The notes under the pieces were generated by a model, which was not told where the DNA came from, did no database searches, and saw nothing but the letters and a program-made list of their open reading frames with translations. Below, piece by piece: positions 25,215 to 34,103 of a stretch of DNA of 64,000 nt (positions within the stretch are counted from its first letter, which is position 1; each line of letters starts with the position of its first letter). The translations under genes and the position numbers were made by a program. The DNA lies in the NCBI GenBank assembly GCA_031548515.1, contig JAVBRB010000014.1, positions 31,220-95,219 on the forward strand, in the 5' to 3' direction. Source of the stretch: UBA940 sp031548515. GTDB lineage: Bacteria > Bacteroidota > Bacteroidia > Bacteroidales > Rikenellaceae.

Positions 25215-26554
25215 GCGGAGGTTGTATTGATGAACGGCAGGCGGACTGTGAATGTTTGGCCGTCGTTCGTAACTTCTATGTTTTTCCCTGTCAGCAGCAG
25301 CCAGCGGTTCGACAGATTCTCAAGCCCTATGCCGGTGCCTTTCTCGGGATCGATCTTCGGGTTTATGGGGTTCGACACGACGAGGTAGCCGCCTTCGGTG
25401 CGTATCGAGATGTGCAGAGGCTTCGACCGTGTGATACTGTTGTGTTTCACGGCGTTCTCTATGAGCGGTTGTATCGAGAAAGTGGGCAGCGTCCAGTCCA
25501 GCTTTCTTTCCTCTATGTCTATGTCTATAAAAAGTTTCTCGTCGTAGCGTATCTCGAGCAGATATTTATATGCATTCACGAATTCCAGTTCGTCGTGCAG
25601 CGTTGTGGTCGTGTGCGGTTCGTTCTGTATGGTGTAGCGGAAAGTGTCCGAAAGCCGGTCTATGTAAGTGACGGCCGCTTCATCCTCGCCCTCGCGCACC
25701 AGAGAAGACAGCGAATTGAGCGAGTTGAACAGGAAGTGCGGGTTTATCTGGTTGATAAGCGTGTTGTAGCGCGCTTTCAGGTTCTCATTCTTGAGCTGTT
25801 CGTTTTCGAGCATGATATCCTCCCTCTGGTAGATGAGTTGGTATGTACGGCCGTAAAGCAGGGCGAATACCAGCACGAACGAACATTTCATGACGTCTAT
25901 CGGGTCCGCCACGAGTTTACCCTTATAGATGTTCATGGCTTCGATGATTAGTTCCCCGGTGCGGTATTTCATGACCGGAAGCAGGAAATAGAGTCCTGCG
26001 GAGATAATGATGCAGTATACCGCCCGCTTCAGGTAAAATCTCAGGCCTAGATCGTTCCTTCCGCCGATGGTCATCACGCAGAGCATGATGAGCGCGAACA
26101 GGAAATAATATCCGAACTGAAGGCCCATGACCAGATTGTCGCTCGGACGGTTGTATAAAGCGCCGTAATCGAACGGTTCGTCGTTGACTTCAAGCACTTT
26201 CCAAAGGAATTTGTTGGCTCCCGGGGTTTGGGAATCGCGTGCTGTTACGGTCAGCGTGCTGCCGCTCTGCAGTTCGAGGCGGCGTATCACCCCTGCATTG
26301 ACATAGATGCTGTCGCCGTGGCTTTCGTCCAGGTAGCCTTCGCAGATGACATATCCGTATCCGTCCTTCGCTACATGCAGGGTCCCTTTATGAGGGGTTT
26401 CTTCTCCGCCTTCCGGTTGCCAGTGGGGCGTCCCGAAATCGCGGCGATCCTGTTCGCGGATCGCAAGCAGGTAGGAAAAGTTTATCACCAGGCTTATTAC
26501 CAATGCCAGCAGGACGTTGATCGCGACAGCGTTATATTTCTTCGGGAGGGGCAT
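25211..26554 (-). CDS. LytS-family sensor histidine kinase
   Basis: A 447-residue membrane kinase. One N-terminal helix (about 12-32) is followed by an extracytoplasmic segment of about 100 residues, then several helices (about 150-245). The His_kinase domain (PF06580) has the phosphorylated histidine in NQINPHFLFNSLNSLSSL and ends in a reduced ATPase domain (IQPLIENAVKHN, GTGIGLENLSNR). It should phosphorylate the regulator encoded immediately downstream. The signal is unknown. A minus-strand -7 TATATTTG is at 26611-26618. Confidence 0.94.
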   Translation of the reverse strand: MPLPKKYNAVAINVLLALVISLVINFSYLLAIREQDRRDFGTPHWQPEGGEETPHKGTLHVAKDGYGYVICEGYLDESHGDSIYVNAGVIRRLELQSGSTLTVTARDSQTPGANKFLWKVLEVNDEPFDYGALYNRPSDNLVMGLQFGYYFLFALIMLCVMTIGGRNDLGLRFYLKRAVYCIIISAGLYFLLPVMKYRTGELIIEAMNIYKGKLVADPIDVMKCSFVLVFALLYGRTYQLIYQREDIMLENEQLKNENLKARYNTLINQINPHFLFNSLNSLSSLVREGEDEAAVTYIDRLSDTFRYTIQNEPHTTTTLHDELEFVNAYKYLLEIRYDEKLFIDIDIEERKLDWTLPTFSIQPLIENAVKHNSITRSKPLHISIRTEGGYLVVSNPINPKIDPEKGTGIGLENLSNRWLLLTGKNIEVTNDGQTFTVRLPFINTTSA

Positions 26555-27001
26555 ATGTCATTGGGTTTAATCACTAAGGGTTAATTCCCCGCCGTTTGCG
26601 GCGTATCATACAAATATATGCCAATGTTGTAGAAAATGTCTTAAAAAGAAGGGTAAAACGGGAAAAAAGGCTGGTGAACCGAGGCAAGCCGAAATTTGCC
26701 GGGTTCGCCGAAGAAGGTCATAAAACAGGGTACATTTCCTGAAACTTTGCTGCCAGGTAGTTTATTTCCTTTCAGTTGTTTTGCTTCGCAAAATAATCAT
26801 CGACCGAGTGCCGCCCGTCGGCCGCAGGCCGGAAGAGGCATCTTGCGAGGGAGATAACCAAAATGGTCGATTCCCCGCCGCTTGTGGCTGGGTAGTTCAT
26901 GGAGAGAGCTGTTTGTTTGCCTCAATAATTCTGATTACATTTGTCTGAATATAAAACCAAGGAAAAGACTGAACAGTCGAGATGTGAATAAAACCGGTAC
27001 T
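26555..27001. other. Intergenic region between kinase and SGNH hydrolase genes
   Basis: About 450 bases with no convincing gene. Bases 26673-26700 form a hairpin GGTGAACC...GGTTCGCC enclosing GGCAA/TTGCC, sharing GTGAACCGAG with the block at 23443. A second GC-rich segment at 26800-26850 (CCGCCCGTCGGCCGCAGGCCGG) is also self-complementary in part. The right end holds the promoter at 26912-26943. Confidence 0.5.
26912..26943 (+). promoter_or_regulatory. Promoter of the SGNH hydrolase gene
   Basis: -33 TTTG (26912-26915) and -7 TACATTTG (26936-26943) with 20 bases between them; the start codon follows about 58 bases later. Confidence 0.8.
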
Positions 27002-27688
27002 ATGAAGAAAACAATCATGCTTTTTGCTTGTATCGCGGCGGTTGTTGCGGCGGCCAGTGCGCAGGATGCCGATCGCGACTGGGCTAACTACAGGCATTAC
27101 GGAAAGGCAAATGCCGAACTTAAAAAGACTCCTGACGTGGTTTTCATGGGTAACTCCATCACGCAGGGGTGGGCCGAACAACATCCGGCTTTCTTCACTG
27201 CGAACAACTACCTTGGCAGGGGGATAAGCGGACAGGTCACTGCGCAGATGCTCGCGCGTTTCCGCTCCGATGTACTGGAACTTAAACCGAAAGTCGTTGT
27301 TATACTTGCGGGGACGAACGATCTGGCACAGAACGACGGATATATTTCCATACCGCATATTGCCGGGAACATAGCTTCGATGGCGCAGTTGGCTCAGGCC
27401 AACGGAATTAAGGTCGTAATATGTTCGGTGCTTCCCGCCGCAAACTATTCATGGCGGCCTGCTGTTACGGAAGTCCCGCAGAAGATCGCCGAACTTAATG
27501 GCATGCTCAAGGCTTGGGCGGCTGAAAACGGCTGTACCTATGTGGATTATTTCTCCGAAATGGAAGACGGCGACGGGGGGCTGCCCAAGGCGCTGTCCGG
27601 CGACGGCGTCCATCCCACGTCGGCCGGATACGACGAAATGGAGCGCATAATAACTCCCGTACTGGGAAAATTACTCCACAAACGATAA
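27002..27688 (+). CDS. Exported SGNH/GDSL-family hydrolase
   Basis: A 228-residue secreted esterase-type enzyme: signal peptide to about residue 20 (AAASAQ), then the SGNH blocks. Block I is VVFMGNSITQGW (the nucleophile Ser in GNSIT), block II Gly in GRGISGQ, block III GTNDL, and block V DGVHPTSAGYD (catalytic Asp and His). The pattern matches the acyl-esterase/acetylhydrolase subgroup common in Bacteroidota, which often deacetylates carbohydrates or platelet-activating-factor-like substrates. I start at MKKTIMLF, at the signal peptide, not at the longer in-frame ATG at 26882, which lies upstream of the promoter. Confidence 0.9.
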   Translation: MKKTIMLFACIAAVVAAASAQDADRDWANYRHYGKANAELKKTPDVVFMGNSITQGWAEQHPAFFTANNYLGRGISGQVTAQMLARFRSDVLELKPKVVVILAGTNDLAQNDGYISIPHIAGNIASMAQLAQANGIKVVICSVLPAANYSWRPAVTEVPQKIAELNGMLKAWAAENGCTYVDYFSEMEDGDGGLPKALSGDGVHPTSAGYDEMERIITPVLGKLLHKR

Positions 27689-27705
27689 TTCCCCAATAAA
27701 CACTT

Positions 27706-28155
27706 ATGAAAAGACCTTTGCTTCTCTCCGTCGTGTTCGTCTCCATGCTGGCCGTATCGTGCGGCGGATCGAAGAATGCCGGCCCGCAGGACGTCGCCGG
27801 CAAATTTGCCAAAACATTTTTCGTGGATATGAATCTGGAGGCTTCGCGCCGGTTCGTATCCGCAGAGCTGCTCGAAGAGTTTCCCGCGGCCGACGAGATG
27901 AACGACCTCGAAAAACAGTTTGTCAAGATTCTGTTTGATCACGCTAAAGCGCACGGCTATAGATTTGAATACGACGCTGAAAGCAGCGCGATTGCTGAAA
28001 GCGCAGCCGATATATGTTATAAACTTACAGCCAAGGGCAATCCCGACTGGGAGGGTAAAGGCGAGGTCGATCTCGAAAAGGACGCTGACGGCAAATGGAC
28101 AGTGACTGACTATGAATTCGACCGCGACGAAAGCGCTATCGACTTCGGTTTTTGA
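27706..28155 (+). CDS. Small lipoprotein, possibly NTF2-like
   Basis: A 149-residue protein with a lipoprotein signal (MKRPLLLSVVFVSMLAVSCGG, Cys at about residue 19). The rest (AGKFAKTFFVDMNLEASRRF, then a beta-rich C-terminal half ending GKWTVTDYEF) looks like the NTF2-like fold of DUF4878-type lipoproteins, in which a short helix pair is followed by a curved sheet. This is an inference from pattern only. It begins 17 bases after the SGNH hydrolase and is probably cotranscribed; a terminator follows at 28176. Confidence 0.65.
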   Translation: MKRPLLLSVVFVSMLAVSCGGSKNAGPQDVAGKFAKTFFVDMNLEASRRFVSAELLEEFPAADEMNDLEKQFVKILFDHAKAHGYRFEYDAESSAIAESAADICYKLTAKGNPDWEGKGEVDLEKDADGKWTVTDYEFDRDESAIDFGF

Positions 28156-28175
28156 CCGGTCATGTGAATTTCAGG

Positions 28176-28208
28176 AACGGAGGCTTTTATGGTCTCCGTT
28201 TTGTTTTT
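28176..28208 (+). terminator. Terminator after the small lipoprotein gene
   Basis: AACGGAG pairs with CTCCGTT (7 bp) around an 11-base loop, followed by TTGTTTTT. Confidence 0.85.
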
Positions 28209-28294
28209 AATGCTGGCTTTGACATGCAGAAAAATTCTGGCGAAATAATTGCGGGAGGTACATAGATTGATGTCGAATCTTAAAAGACAGGACC

Positions 28295-28852
28295 ATGACA
28301 TTCATTATTAACATGGTTGCCGCGGCAACCATGATCTTTGCTGCGCCCGGTTGGGAAACGATCACGATCTACTGGGACGATATATCTCCCGAAGAGCAGG
28401 CTGGGATTCTGCGCTCCTCATATGTGCCGGCAAATGTGCGTGAGTATTATTTCCGCACAGAAAAGCCTTCCGACGACGAGGCGACTTTCGATGTATTGAA
28501 AATAGTGTCGAACATTACTCCTCCCTGGCAGAAAAGGGCGCTTTACATCCATATTTTCGACCGGATACTCGAAAACGCCGACGGAGCATTAAGCGAAGTT
28601 ATGGGGGAATATTGCCTGAGAATACTGAAATCAGATCCGGAATATGTGATGTATTATCTCAACGAGCAGTCCGGAACCATGCAGAGATTCGCTTCGGCCA
28701 TAGCGTATGAATATTATGCCGACTCGAAACCGTCGGCTGACGATTTCCGGAAATGGCTGACAGATAAATTTACAGGGAATCCCGATCTCGGCCCGACGAT
28801 AGAGGAATTTTGCGACGAAATAGATTTCCACCTGTTGCAGAACAGGGAATAA
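28295..28852 (+). CDS. Hypothetical exported protein
   Basis: A 185-residue protein not recognised as any family. The first 18 residues (TFIINMVAAATMIFAAPG) look like a signal peptide. The remainder is acidic and mostly helical, with motifs such as PPWQKRALYIHIFDRILENADGALSEVMGEYC and many Tyr and Asp residues (quoted here only to show the helical pattern; read as PPWQKRALYIHIFDRILE and NADGALSEVMGEYC). It has no cysteine-rich or catalytic motif that I can identify. It lies alone, ending head to tail with the convergent Feo operon. The codon use resembles the neighbours. Confidence 0.6.
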   Translation: MTFIINMVAAATMIFAAPGWETITIYWDDISPEEQAGILRSSYVPANVREYYFRTEKPSDDEATFDVLKIVSNITPPWQKRALYIHIFDRILENADGALSEVMGEYCLRILKSDPEYVMYYLNEQSGTMQRFASAIAYEYYADSKPSADDFRKWLTDKFTGNPDLGPTIEEFCDEIDFHLLQNRE

Positions 28853-28984
28853 TCAACCGCAGCAGGGAGGATCGTTTTTCTTACTGCCTTTGCCGCCGAA
28901 CACGTATTTGCGTAATAGTTTCGCCGCGATCCAGATGACCACTGCACCTACTGCGAGCCACATCGCTATGAATTGCCAATCCAC
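28853..28984 (-). CDS. FeoB-associated Cys-rich membrane protein
   Basis: A 43-residue protein missed by length filters, starting at a GTG three bases after the FeoB stop. It has one transmembrane helix (about residues 4-22), a basic stretch, and the C-terminal PPCCG. This matches the small FeoB-associated Cys-rich membrane protein family (PF12669). Position directly behind feoAB in the same direction supports the call. Its role in ferrous iron uptake is not established. Confidence 0.88.
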   Translation of the reverse strand: MDWQFIAMWLAVGAVVIWIAAKLLRKYVFGGKGSKKNDPPCCG

Positions 28985-28987
28985 GTT

Positions 28988-31354
28988 TTATACGATAAGA
29001 TTACCTATTGTATATACAAGGAACGCGGCCAACCATGCCACGACCGTATTGTAAACGACCGAGAACGCCGCCCATTTTGTCCCGCCGGCCTCTTTGCGTA
29101 TGGCCGCAAGCGCCGCGAGGCATGGGAAATACAGCAGGGCGAATATCATGAACGACAGGGCCGAAAGCGGAGTCCAGTCGGGTTTTCCCGTGACCGGATC
29201 GGGCTGCTTCAGCCTTTCCGGAAGGTTTTCAGTTTCGGCTTCGTAGTCGCTGTCGGAATAGAGTACCCCGAGCGTGCTGACCGTGATCTCTTTCGCCCCC
29301 ACTCCGGCAACCAACGCCACGCTTCCTTTCCAAGGAATACCCAGAGGCCTCATCACCGGCTCAACGAATTTTCCGACGCGGCCCAGGTACGAATGCTCTT
29401 TCTGTTCGGCATGCGTCATATCCCCGGTTCCTTGTGGATAGTAACTCAGCACCCACACGACGACGGCTGCCGCGAGTATCACGCCACCCATCTTACGCAG
29501 ATACTGCTTGCCCTTATCCCACATGTGCCGCAACGATGTGCCCATTGTCGGCAGGCGGTAGGGAGGAAGTTCCATTACGAACGGCGTATCGTCTTTTTTG
29601 AACATCGTTTTGCGAAACAGCACGGACGTCAGCGCAGCGACGGCTATTCCTGCTGCGTACATGCATATCAGCACGAGACTGGCCCGAGTTGGGAAGAAAG
29701 TCCCGATAAGAAGTATATAAATTGGCAGCCGCGCACTGCATGAAATGAACGGGCTTATCAGCACGGTGATGATACGGCTGCTGCGGCTTTCGATGGTGCG
29801 CGCCGCCATGATGCCCGGAACATTGCAGCCGAATCCCATGATGAGCGGGATGAACGACTTGCCGTGCAAACCGATCTTGTGCATCACTTTGTCCATGATG
29901 AATGCCGCCCGGGCCATGTATCCCGAGTCCTCCATGAACGATATGCACAGGAAAAGTATCATGATGTTGGGCAGGAAGACTATCACGCTGCCGACGCCTC
30001 CGATTATCCCTTCGACCAGCAGGTCGCGGAAAGGCCCTGCCGGCATCATTCCGCTGATCCAGAGTCCCAGGGCTTCGACGCCTTTTTCTATCCATTCCAT
30101 GGGATACTGTCCAATGCGGAAGGTCGCTTCGAACATCAGCCACATCAGCAGGAAGAATATCGGGAATCCCCACAATTTGTGCGTCACCATGGCGTCGATT
30201 GCATGAGTGAGGGCCATTTGGTCATTGGTGCTGGGAGAATAGGTCTCCTTAAGGGCGCCTGCTATGAAACCGTATTTCTCGTTGGTAACAGCGGTTTCGA
30301 TGTCCTCTCCGAGCGTCTTTTCCACCTTTCGGGCCTCGCGGTCGCGAACCGGAAGCCATTCTTTATAGTGAGGACATATTTCGAGCGACTTCTCCACATC
30401 GCTGTCTCCTTCGAGGAATTTCAATATTATATACCGGTGCGAGAACTGTTTAGGGAATAGCCCGAAGTCCTCTTTCATGACTTCTTTCAGGTTGTCGACA
30501 GCCTGCTCGATGGCCTGGCCGTGGTTTATGTGGATATGGCGGGTCTTGCCGCAGCGGTGCTCGTAAACGTCTATCACGGTGGACAGCAGCTTCTTGATCC
30601 CCTTGTTTTTTTTTGCCACTACCGGGACGATCGGCGTACCCAGCAATGTCTCCAACTGGGCTATGTCGAGTTTGGCCCCGCTCTCTTCCAGCTCGTCGTA
30701 CATATTGAGAGCGATTACCATGTCCTGGTTGATGTCGATCAGTTCGGTGGTCAGGTATAGATTGCGTTCAAGATTGGATGCAGCGACTACGTTGACTATG
30801 ACGTCGGGAATGTTCTCCGTCAGATGGTGCCTGACATAAAGCTCTTCCGGGGTGTACGGCGAGAGCGCGTAAGTTCCCGGCAGGTCGTAGATCACGAACT
30901 TGTAATCCTTGTAATGGAAGATTCCTCTTTTGGCGTCGACAGTCACTCCGCCGTAATTGCCGACATGTTCGTGGCCGCCGGAGATGGCGTTGTAGAGCGA
31001 CGATTTGCCGCTGTTGGGATTTCCTACGAGGGCTATGTTTATCTGCTTTTTGCGTTCTGTGATGAGTTTATGGAGTGAGCGCTCTCCTGTATCGGCAGTA
31101 GACCCGTGGTTTTCAGGGGAGGAGGCTTCGTCTTCGGCGACGATCTCGATCATGGCGGCCTCATTACGGCGCAGCGACACCTCGTAACCCATCAACTTGT
31201 ATTTGATCGGGTCTTTAAGGGGTGCGTTGAGCAGCACTTCGACTTTCTGGCCGCGCACGAATCCCATCTCCATGATGCGGCGGCGAAAGCCTCCGTGTCC
31301 CAATACCTTTATAATATAGCCTGACTGGCCTGTTTCCAGATCCGAAAGCCTCAT
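28988..31354 (-). CDS. feoB: FeoA-FeoB fusion ferrous iron transporter
   Basis: A 788-residue inner-membrane ferrous iron transporter with FeoA fused to its N-terminus. Residues 1 to about 75 are the SH3-like FeoA domain (MRLSDLETGQSGYIIKVLG). The GTPase domain follows with P-loop GNPNSGKSSLYN, G3 DLPGTY and G4 NMYD. The C-terminal part has the FeoB core helices with the two Gate motifs (IMILFLCISFMEDSGYMARAAF, LPIYILLIGTFF). FeoAB fusions are known in Bacteroidales. I start at MRLSDLET instead of 15 codons upstream. A minus-strand -7 TAACTTTG is at 31437-31444. No Fur site could be identified with confidence. Confidence 0.96.
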   Translation of the reverse strand: MRLSDLETGQSGYIIKVLGHGGFRRRIMEMGFVRGQKVEVLLNAPLKDPIKYKLMGYEVSLRRNEAAMIEIVAEDEASSPENHGSTADTGERSLHKLITERKKQINIALVGNPNSGKSSLYNAISGGHEHVGNYGGVTVDAKRGIFHYKDYKFVIYDLPGTYALSPYTPEELYVRHHLTENIPDVIVNVVAASNLERNLYLTTELIDINQDMVIALNMYDELEESGAKLDIAQLETLLGTPIVPVVAKKNKGIKKLLSTVIDVYEHRCGKTRHIHINHGQAIEQAVDNLKEVMKEDFGLFPKQFSHRYIILKFLEGDSDVEKSLEICPHYKEWLPVRDREARKVEKTLGEDIETAVTNEKYGFIAGALKETYSPSTNDQMALTHAIDAMVTHKLWGFPIFFLLMWLMFEATFRIGQYPMEWIEKGVEALGLWISGMMPAGPFRDLLVEGIIGGVGSVIVFLPNIMILFLCISFMEDSGYMARAAFIMDKVMHKIGLHGKSFIPLIMGFGCNVPGIMAARTIESRSSRIITVLISPFISCSARLPIYILLIGTFFPTRASLVLICMYAAGIAVAALTSVLFRKTMFKKDDTPFVMELPPYRLPTMGTSLRHMWDKGKQYLRKMGGVILAAAVVVWVLSYYPQGTGDMTHAEQKEHSYLGRVGKFVEPVMRPLGIPWKGSVALVAGVGAKEITVSTLGVLYSDSDYEAETENLPERLKQPDPVTGKPDWTPLSALSFMIFALLYFPCLAALAAIRKEAGGTKWAAFSVVYNTVVAWLAAFLVYTIGNLIV

Positions 31355-31399
31355 CCGAATAAGATGCTTTTTGTGTCGTCGAAAAAATAAACCGTTCAC

Positions 31400-31739
31400 G
31401 CAGCTATGGGTAGTCTCCGCCCTTGCGCGCCGGATGCAAAGTTAACTTTTTTTCACACCATGGCATCACTATTATCAGGTATTCTTCACTGGCATCATGT
31501 CGCAGGCAGAAAAGCATGCTAACTTTTTTATCTGCCGCATTTTACATTTTAGGAATATACGCAGAGAATAAATCATGGCGTGTAATATCTTGACTGTTAA
31601 TTTATTATGTTTATGTGTCCATGCGCTCTACGGTTCATTTTATGTTGACTGCCTTTTGAATGGATAGCCAAAAACCTGTCGGGAAGGCATTCGGGACGCG
31701 ATTCTACTCTGAAGAATCTATCATTTTGTATTGCAATTA
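31400..31739. other. Intergenic region upstream of the histone-like gene
   Basis: About 340 bases between the divergent feoAB and Hc1 genes. It holds the feoAB -7 box (31437-31444) and otherwise AT-rich sequence with no open frame, hairpin or repeat that I can support. Confidence 0.5.
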
Positions 31740-31771
31740 TTTGGAAAATACATTTTTTTGAATCAACTTTG
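31740..31771 (+). promoter_or_regulatory. Promoter of the histone-like gene
   Basis: -33 TTTG (31740-31743) and a near-consensus -7 CAACTTTG (31764-31771) separated by 20 bases; the ATG is 42 bases downstream. Confidence 0.65.
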
Positions 31772-31813
31772 CACGTAAGCTAAAGTCCAATTAACTTTTT
31801 AATAATAACGATT

Positions 31814-31987
31814 ATGAAAAACTTAGTACCGAAGATCAACGCTGAAATCGAAAACTTCCAGACCAATGCAGCCCTTCAGCTCGAAAAGGGTAACAAAGCT
31901 GCCGGAACCCGTGCCCGTAAGGCCGCTCTGGAACTCTCCAAGCTCCTGAAGGAATTCCGCAAAGTGTCTGTAGACGCTGCGAAGTAA
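31814..31987 (+). CDS. Histone H1-like protein Hc1
   Basis: A 57-residue basic, almost entirely helical protein of the bacterial Hc1-like family (PF07432). The conserved core is QLEKGNKAAGTRARKAALEL, followed by LLKEFRKVS. Relatives bind DNA and are among abundant nucleoid proteins in Bacteroidota; a chromosome-compaction role is inferred from the family. The gene is monocistronic, with its own promoter and a strong terminator. Confidence 0.9.
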   Translation: MKNLVPKINAEIENFQTNAALQLEKGNKAAGTRARKAALELSKLLKEFRKVSVDAAK

Positions 31988-32015
31988 GCGGGGGATCTCT
32001 CGATTACTTAATAAA

Positions 32016-32044
32016 AAAGGCGCCATGGTTAGCGGCGCCTTTTG
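32016..32044 (+). terminator. Terminator of the histone-like gene
   Basis: AAAGGCGCC (32016-32024) pairs with GGCGCCTTT (32034-32042), 9 bp, followed by T and then GTTATTT. Confidence 0.92.
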
Positions 32045-32092
32045 TTATTTATATGGGCGTCACGGTTTGGGATGCCTTTCGTTTTTAGAGTC

Positions 32093-32128
32093 GAATAAAA
32101 AAGGGCGCTGAATGTGTTAACAGCGCCC
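32093..32128 (-). terminator. Terminator of yebC
   Basis: GGGCGCTG (32103-32110) and CAGCGCCC (32121-32128) form an 8-bp stem; on the minus strand the stem is followed by six T. Confidence 0.9.
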
Positions 32129-32151
32129 CCTGAATTTTTATTTCGAAGAGA

Positions 32152-32871
32152 TTATTCCTCTTCTTTCATATTGTGGAAGACGTTCACCACATCGTCGTCC
32201 TCTTCCAGTTTCTCAATAAGTTTCTCCATTTGTTCGCGCTGCTCTGGCGAGACATCCTTGGTTTCGGTCGGCAGGCGCAGAAATTCGCCGCTTATAATCT
32301 CGTAGCCGTTGTCTTCAAGGTATTTCTGGATATCTCCGTAAGATTCGAACGGGGCTTCGATGGTGATGCCATCGTCCTCGACTTCCATTTCGTCTGCGCC
32401 GAAGTCAATAAGCTCCAGTTCCAATTCTTCGGGGTCGACGCCCTTTGTGTTGGCGAACTTGAACGTGCACTTATGGTCGAACATAAACGACACGCTGCCG
32501 CTGGTGCCGAGCGATCCGCCCAACTTGTTGAAGTAGCTGCGGACGTTGGCGACGGTGCGGGTATTGTTGTCGGTTGCGGTTTCGACCAATACCGCGATGC
32601 CGCCCGGGCCGTAACCCTCGAAGATGACCTCTTTGTAATCAGCCGTGTCTTTCGAAGTCGCACGTTTGATAGCCCTTTCGATGTTGTCCTTGGGCATGTT
32701 CTCCGACTTGGCAGTCTGGATAAGCACGCGCAGGCGGGTGTTGCCCGACGGGTCGGGACCTCCGGCTTTGACGGCTATCTCTATCTCCTTGCCGAGTTTT
32801 GTGAATACGCGGGCCATGTTGCCCCATCTTTTGAGTTTTCGCGCTTTGCGGAATTCAAATGCCCTTCCCAT
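32152..32871 (-). CDS. yebC: YebC/PmpR-family protein
   Basis: A 239-residue member of the YebC/PmpR family (PF01709), known as transcriptional regulators or, in some species, as translation factors that relieve stalling at polyproline. The start MGRAFEFRKARKLKRWGNMA and the core FTKLGKEIEIAVKAGG, NPDSN-like GNTRLRVLIQTAKSENMPKD and YEGYGPGG-type EVIFEGYGPGGIAVLVE segments are visible. Length is normal. A strong promoter lies at 32897-32928. It is divergent from tsaC. Confidence 0.94.
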   Translation of the reverse strand: MGRAFEFRKARKLKRWGNMARVFTKLGKEIEIAVKAGGPDPSGNTRLRVLIQTAKSENMPKDNIERAIKRATSKDTADYKEVIFEGYGPGGIAVLVETATDNNTRTVANVRSYFNKLGGSLGTSGSVSFMFDHKCTFKFANTKGVDPEELELELIDFGADEMEVEDDGITIEAPFESYGDIQKYLEDNGYEIISGEFLRLPTETKDVSPEQREQMEKLIEKLEEDDDVVNVFHNMKEEE

Positions 32872-32896
32872 GAGTCTTTGTTTCAATTTTGTGGCG

Positions 32897-32928
32897 CAAA
32901 TATAGTGCAAGCCGAGTGAAAACGCAAA
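32897..32928 (-). promoter_or_regulatory. Promoter of yebC
   Basis: Minus-strand -33 TTTG (32925-32928) and -7 TATATTTG (32897-32904), 20 bases apart, 26 bases before the yebC start. Confidence 0.8.
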
Positions 32929-33022
32929 ACATATTTGCAGTTTTCCGAGGCGCCGCCTATATTCACGAAAGATGAATCTTTCGTAAAATTATAAAAAAAA
33001 GTAATTTTGCCTGTCTTAAATA

Positions 33023-33595
33023 ATGGGAAATATGAAGGAAGAGATATTGAAAGTCGTCGAAGTGCTGAAAAAGGGTGGGGTGATACTCTATCCGACCGAC
33101 ACGGTATGGGGCGTAGGGTGCGATGCAACCAACGAGGAGGCCGTAGACCGCATATATAAACTCAAGCAGTCTCAGGATAAGCATGCGATGACCGTTCTGG
33201 TGTCATCGGTGGACGACGTAGGACGTTACGTACGCCGCGTTCCGGAAGTCGCGTGGCAGCTTTTCGAGGTGGCCGACAAGCCCCTTACGCTTATCCTGCC
33301 GACCGGCTGTGGGGTCGCCCCGAACCTGATTCCCGAAACCGGAACAATCGGTATCCGCATACCGCAGCACGATTTTTGCCACCAATTGCTGCGCCGCCTG
33401 GGCTGTCCGCTGGTTTCGACATCAGCGAACATCTCTGGCGGATCCACTCCGCTCACGTTCGACGAAATTCCGGCCGAGATTAAGAAAGGTGTGGACATGA
33501 TCGTCGACCTCCGTTTCGAGGGACATCCGACGCGCCGGCCGTCGTCGATAATAATGGTAGGGCAGGGCGGCGAAATTAAAATTATACGGGAATGA
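33023..33595 (+). CDS. tsaC: L-threonylcarbamoyladenylate synthase (TsaC/Sua5 family)
   Basis: A 190-residue YrdC-domain protein that makes threonylcarbamoyl-AMP from threonine, bicarbonate and ATP, the first step of t6A37 tRNA modification. Visible motifs are GGVILYPTDTVWGVGCDATN, the KxR-type IYKLKQSQDKHAMTVL, and CPLVSTSANISGG. It lacks the Sua5 C-terminal domain, so the short TsaC form. A -7 TAATTTTG is at 33002-33009. It overlaps the thioesterase gene by four bases (ATGA), indicating translational coupling. Confidence 0.94.
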   Translation: MGNMKEEILKVVEVLKKGGVILYPTDTVWGVGCDATNEEAVDRIYKLKQSQDKHAMTVLVSSVDDVGRYVRRVPEVAWQLFEVADKPLTLILPTGCGVAPNLIPETGTIGIRIPQHDFCHQLLRRLGCPLVSTSANISGGSTPLTFDEIPAEIKKGVDMIVDLRFEGHPTRRPSSIIMVGQGGEIKIIRE

Positions 33596-33999
33596 GCAAA
33601 GTTGTTATTACAGAGATACAGAAACGGTTCGCGGACGTCGACATTTTCGGACATGTCAACAACATCCGGCAGCAGGAGTTCTTCGATATCGGAAAGACAG
33701 ATTACTACAATCAGGTTATCGGTTTCGACGTCCATTTCGACCGTGTGACGCTGATGATCGTGGCGATAAAGACCGATTTTCTGGGGCAGATACGCTACGG
33801 GGACGATGTCTATATCAAGACTTGGGTGAAGGCCGTCGGCACCAAGAGCGTCACTGTCGCCCAGCAGATAGTCTGCCGCCTGGAGGACGGGACGGAAGAG
33901 GTGCGCACGGCCGGCGAAACGATCCTCGTGACGTTCGACCGCAAGGAACAACGCACCGTCGAAGTGCCTCAATCATGGCGCGACAGGATAAGCGGGTAG
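33592..33999 (+). CDS. Acyl-CoA thioesterase, hotdog fold
   Basis: A 135-residue single hotdog-domain protein of the 4-hydroxybenzoyl-CoA thioesterase/YbgC type. The N-terminal strand ITEIQKRFADVDIFGHVNN carries the catalytic Asp region (DxDxxGHVNN), and a central helix LGQIRYGDDVYIKTWV follows. It likely hydrolyses short or medium acyl-CoA esters; the substrate is not known. Coupled to tsaC by a four-base overlap, with no obvious functional relation. Confidence 0.87.
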   Translation: MSKVVITEIQKRFADVDIFGHVNNIRQQEFFDIGKTDYYNQVIGFDVHFDRVTLMIVAIKTDFLGQIRYGDDVYIKTWVKAVGTKSVTVAQQIVCRLEDGTEEVRTAGETILVTFDRKEQRTVEVPQSWRDRISG

Positions 34000-34103
34000 T
34001 GAAAATCGCTTTGCGGCATGTGAAAACGCAAACCGTCGAATCGGCAACCGGCGTCATGAATGATCCCTGCAATTACATATAGCGGGGGATCCGTATATCC
34101 ACT

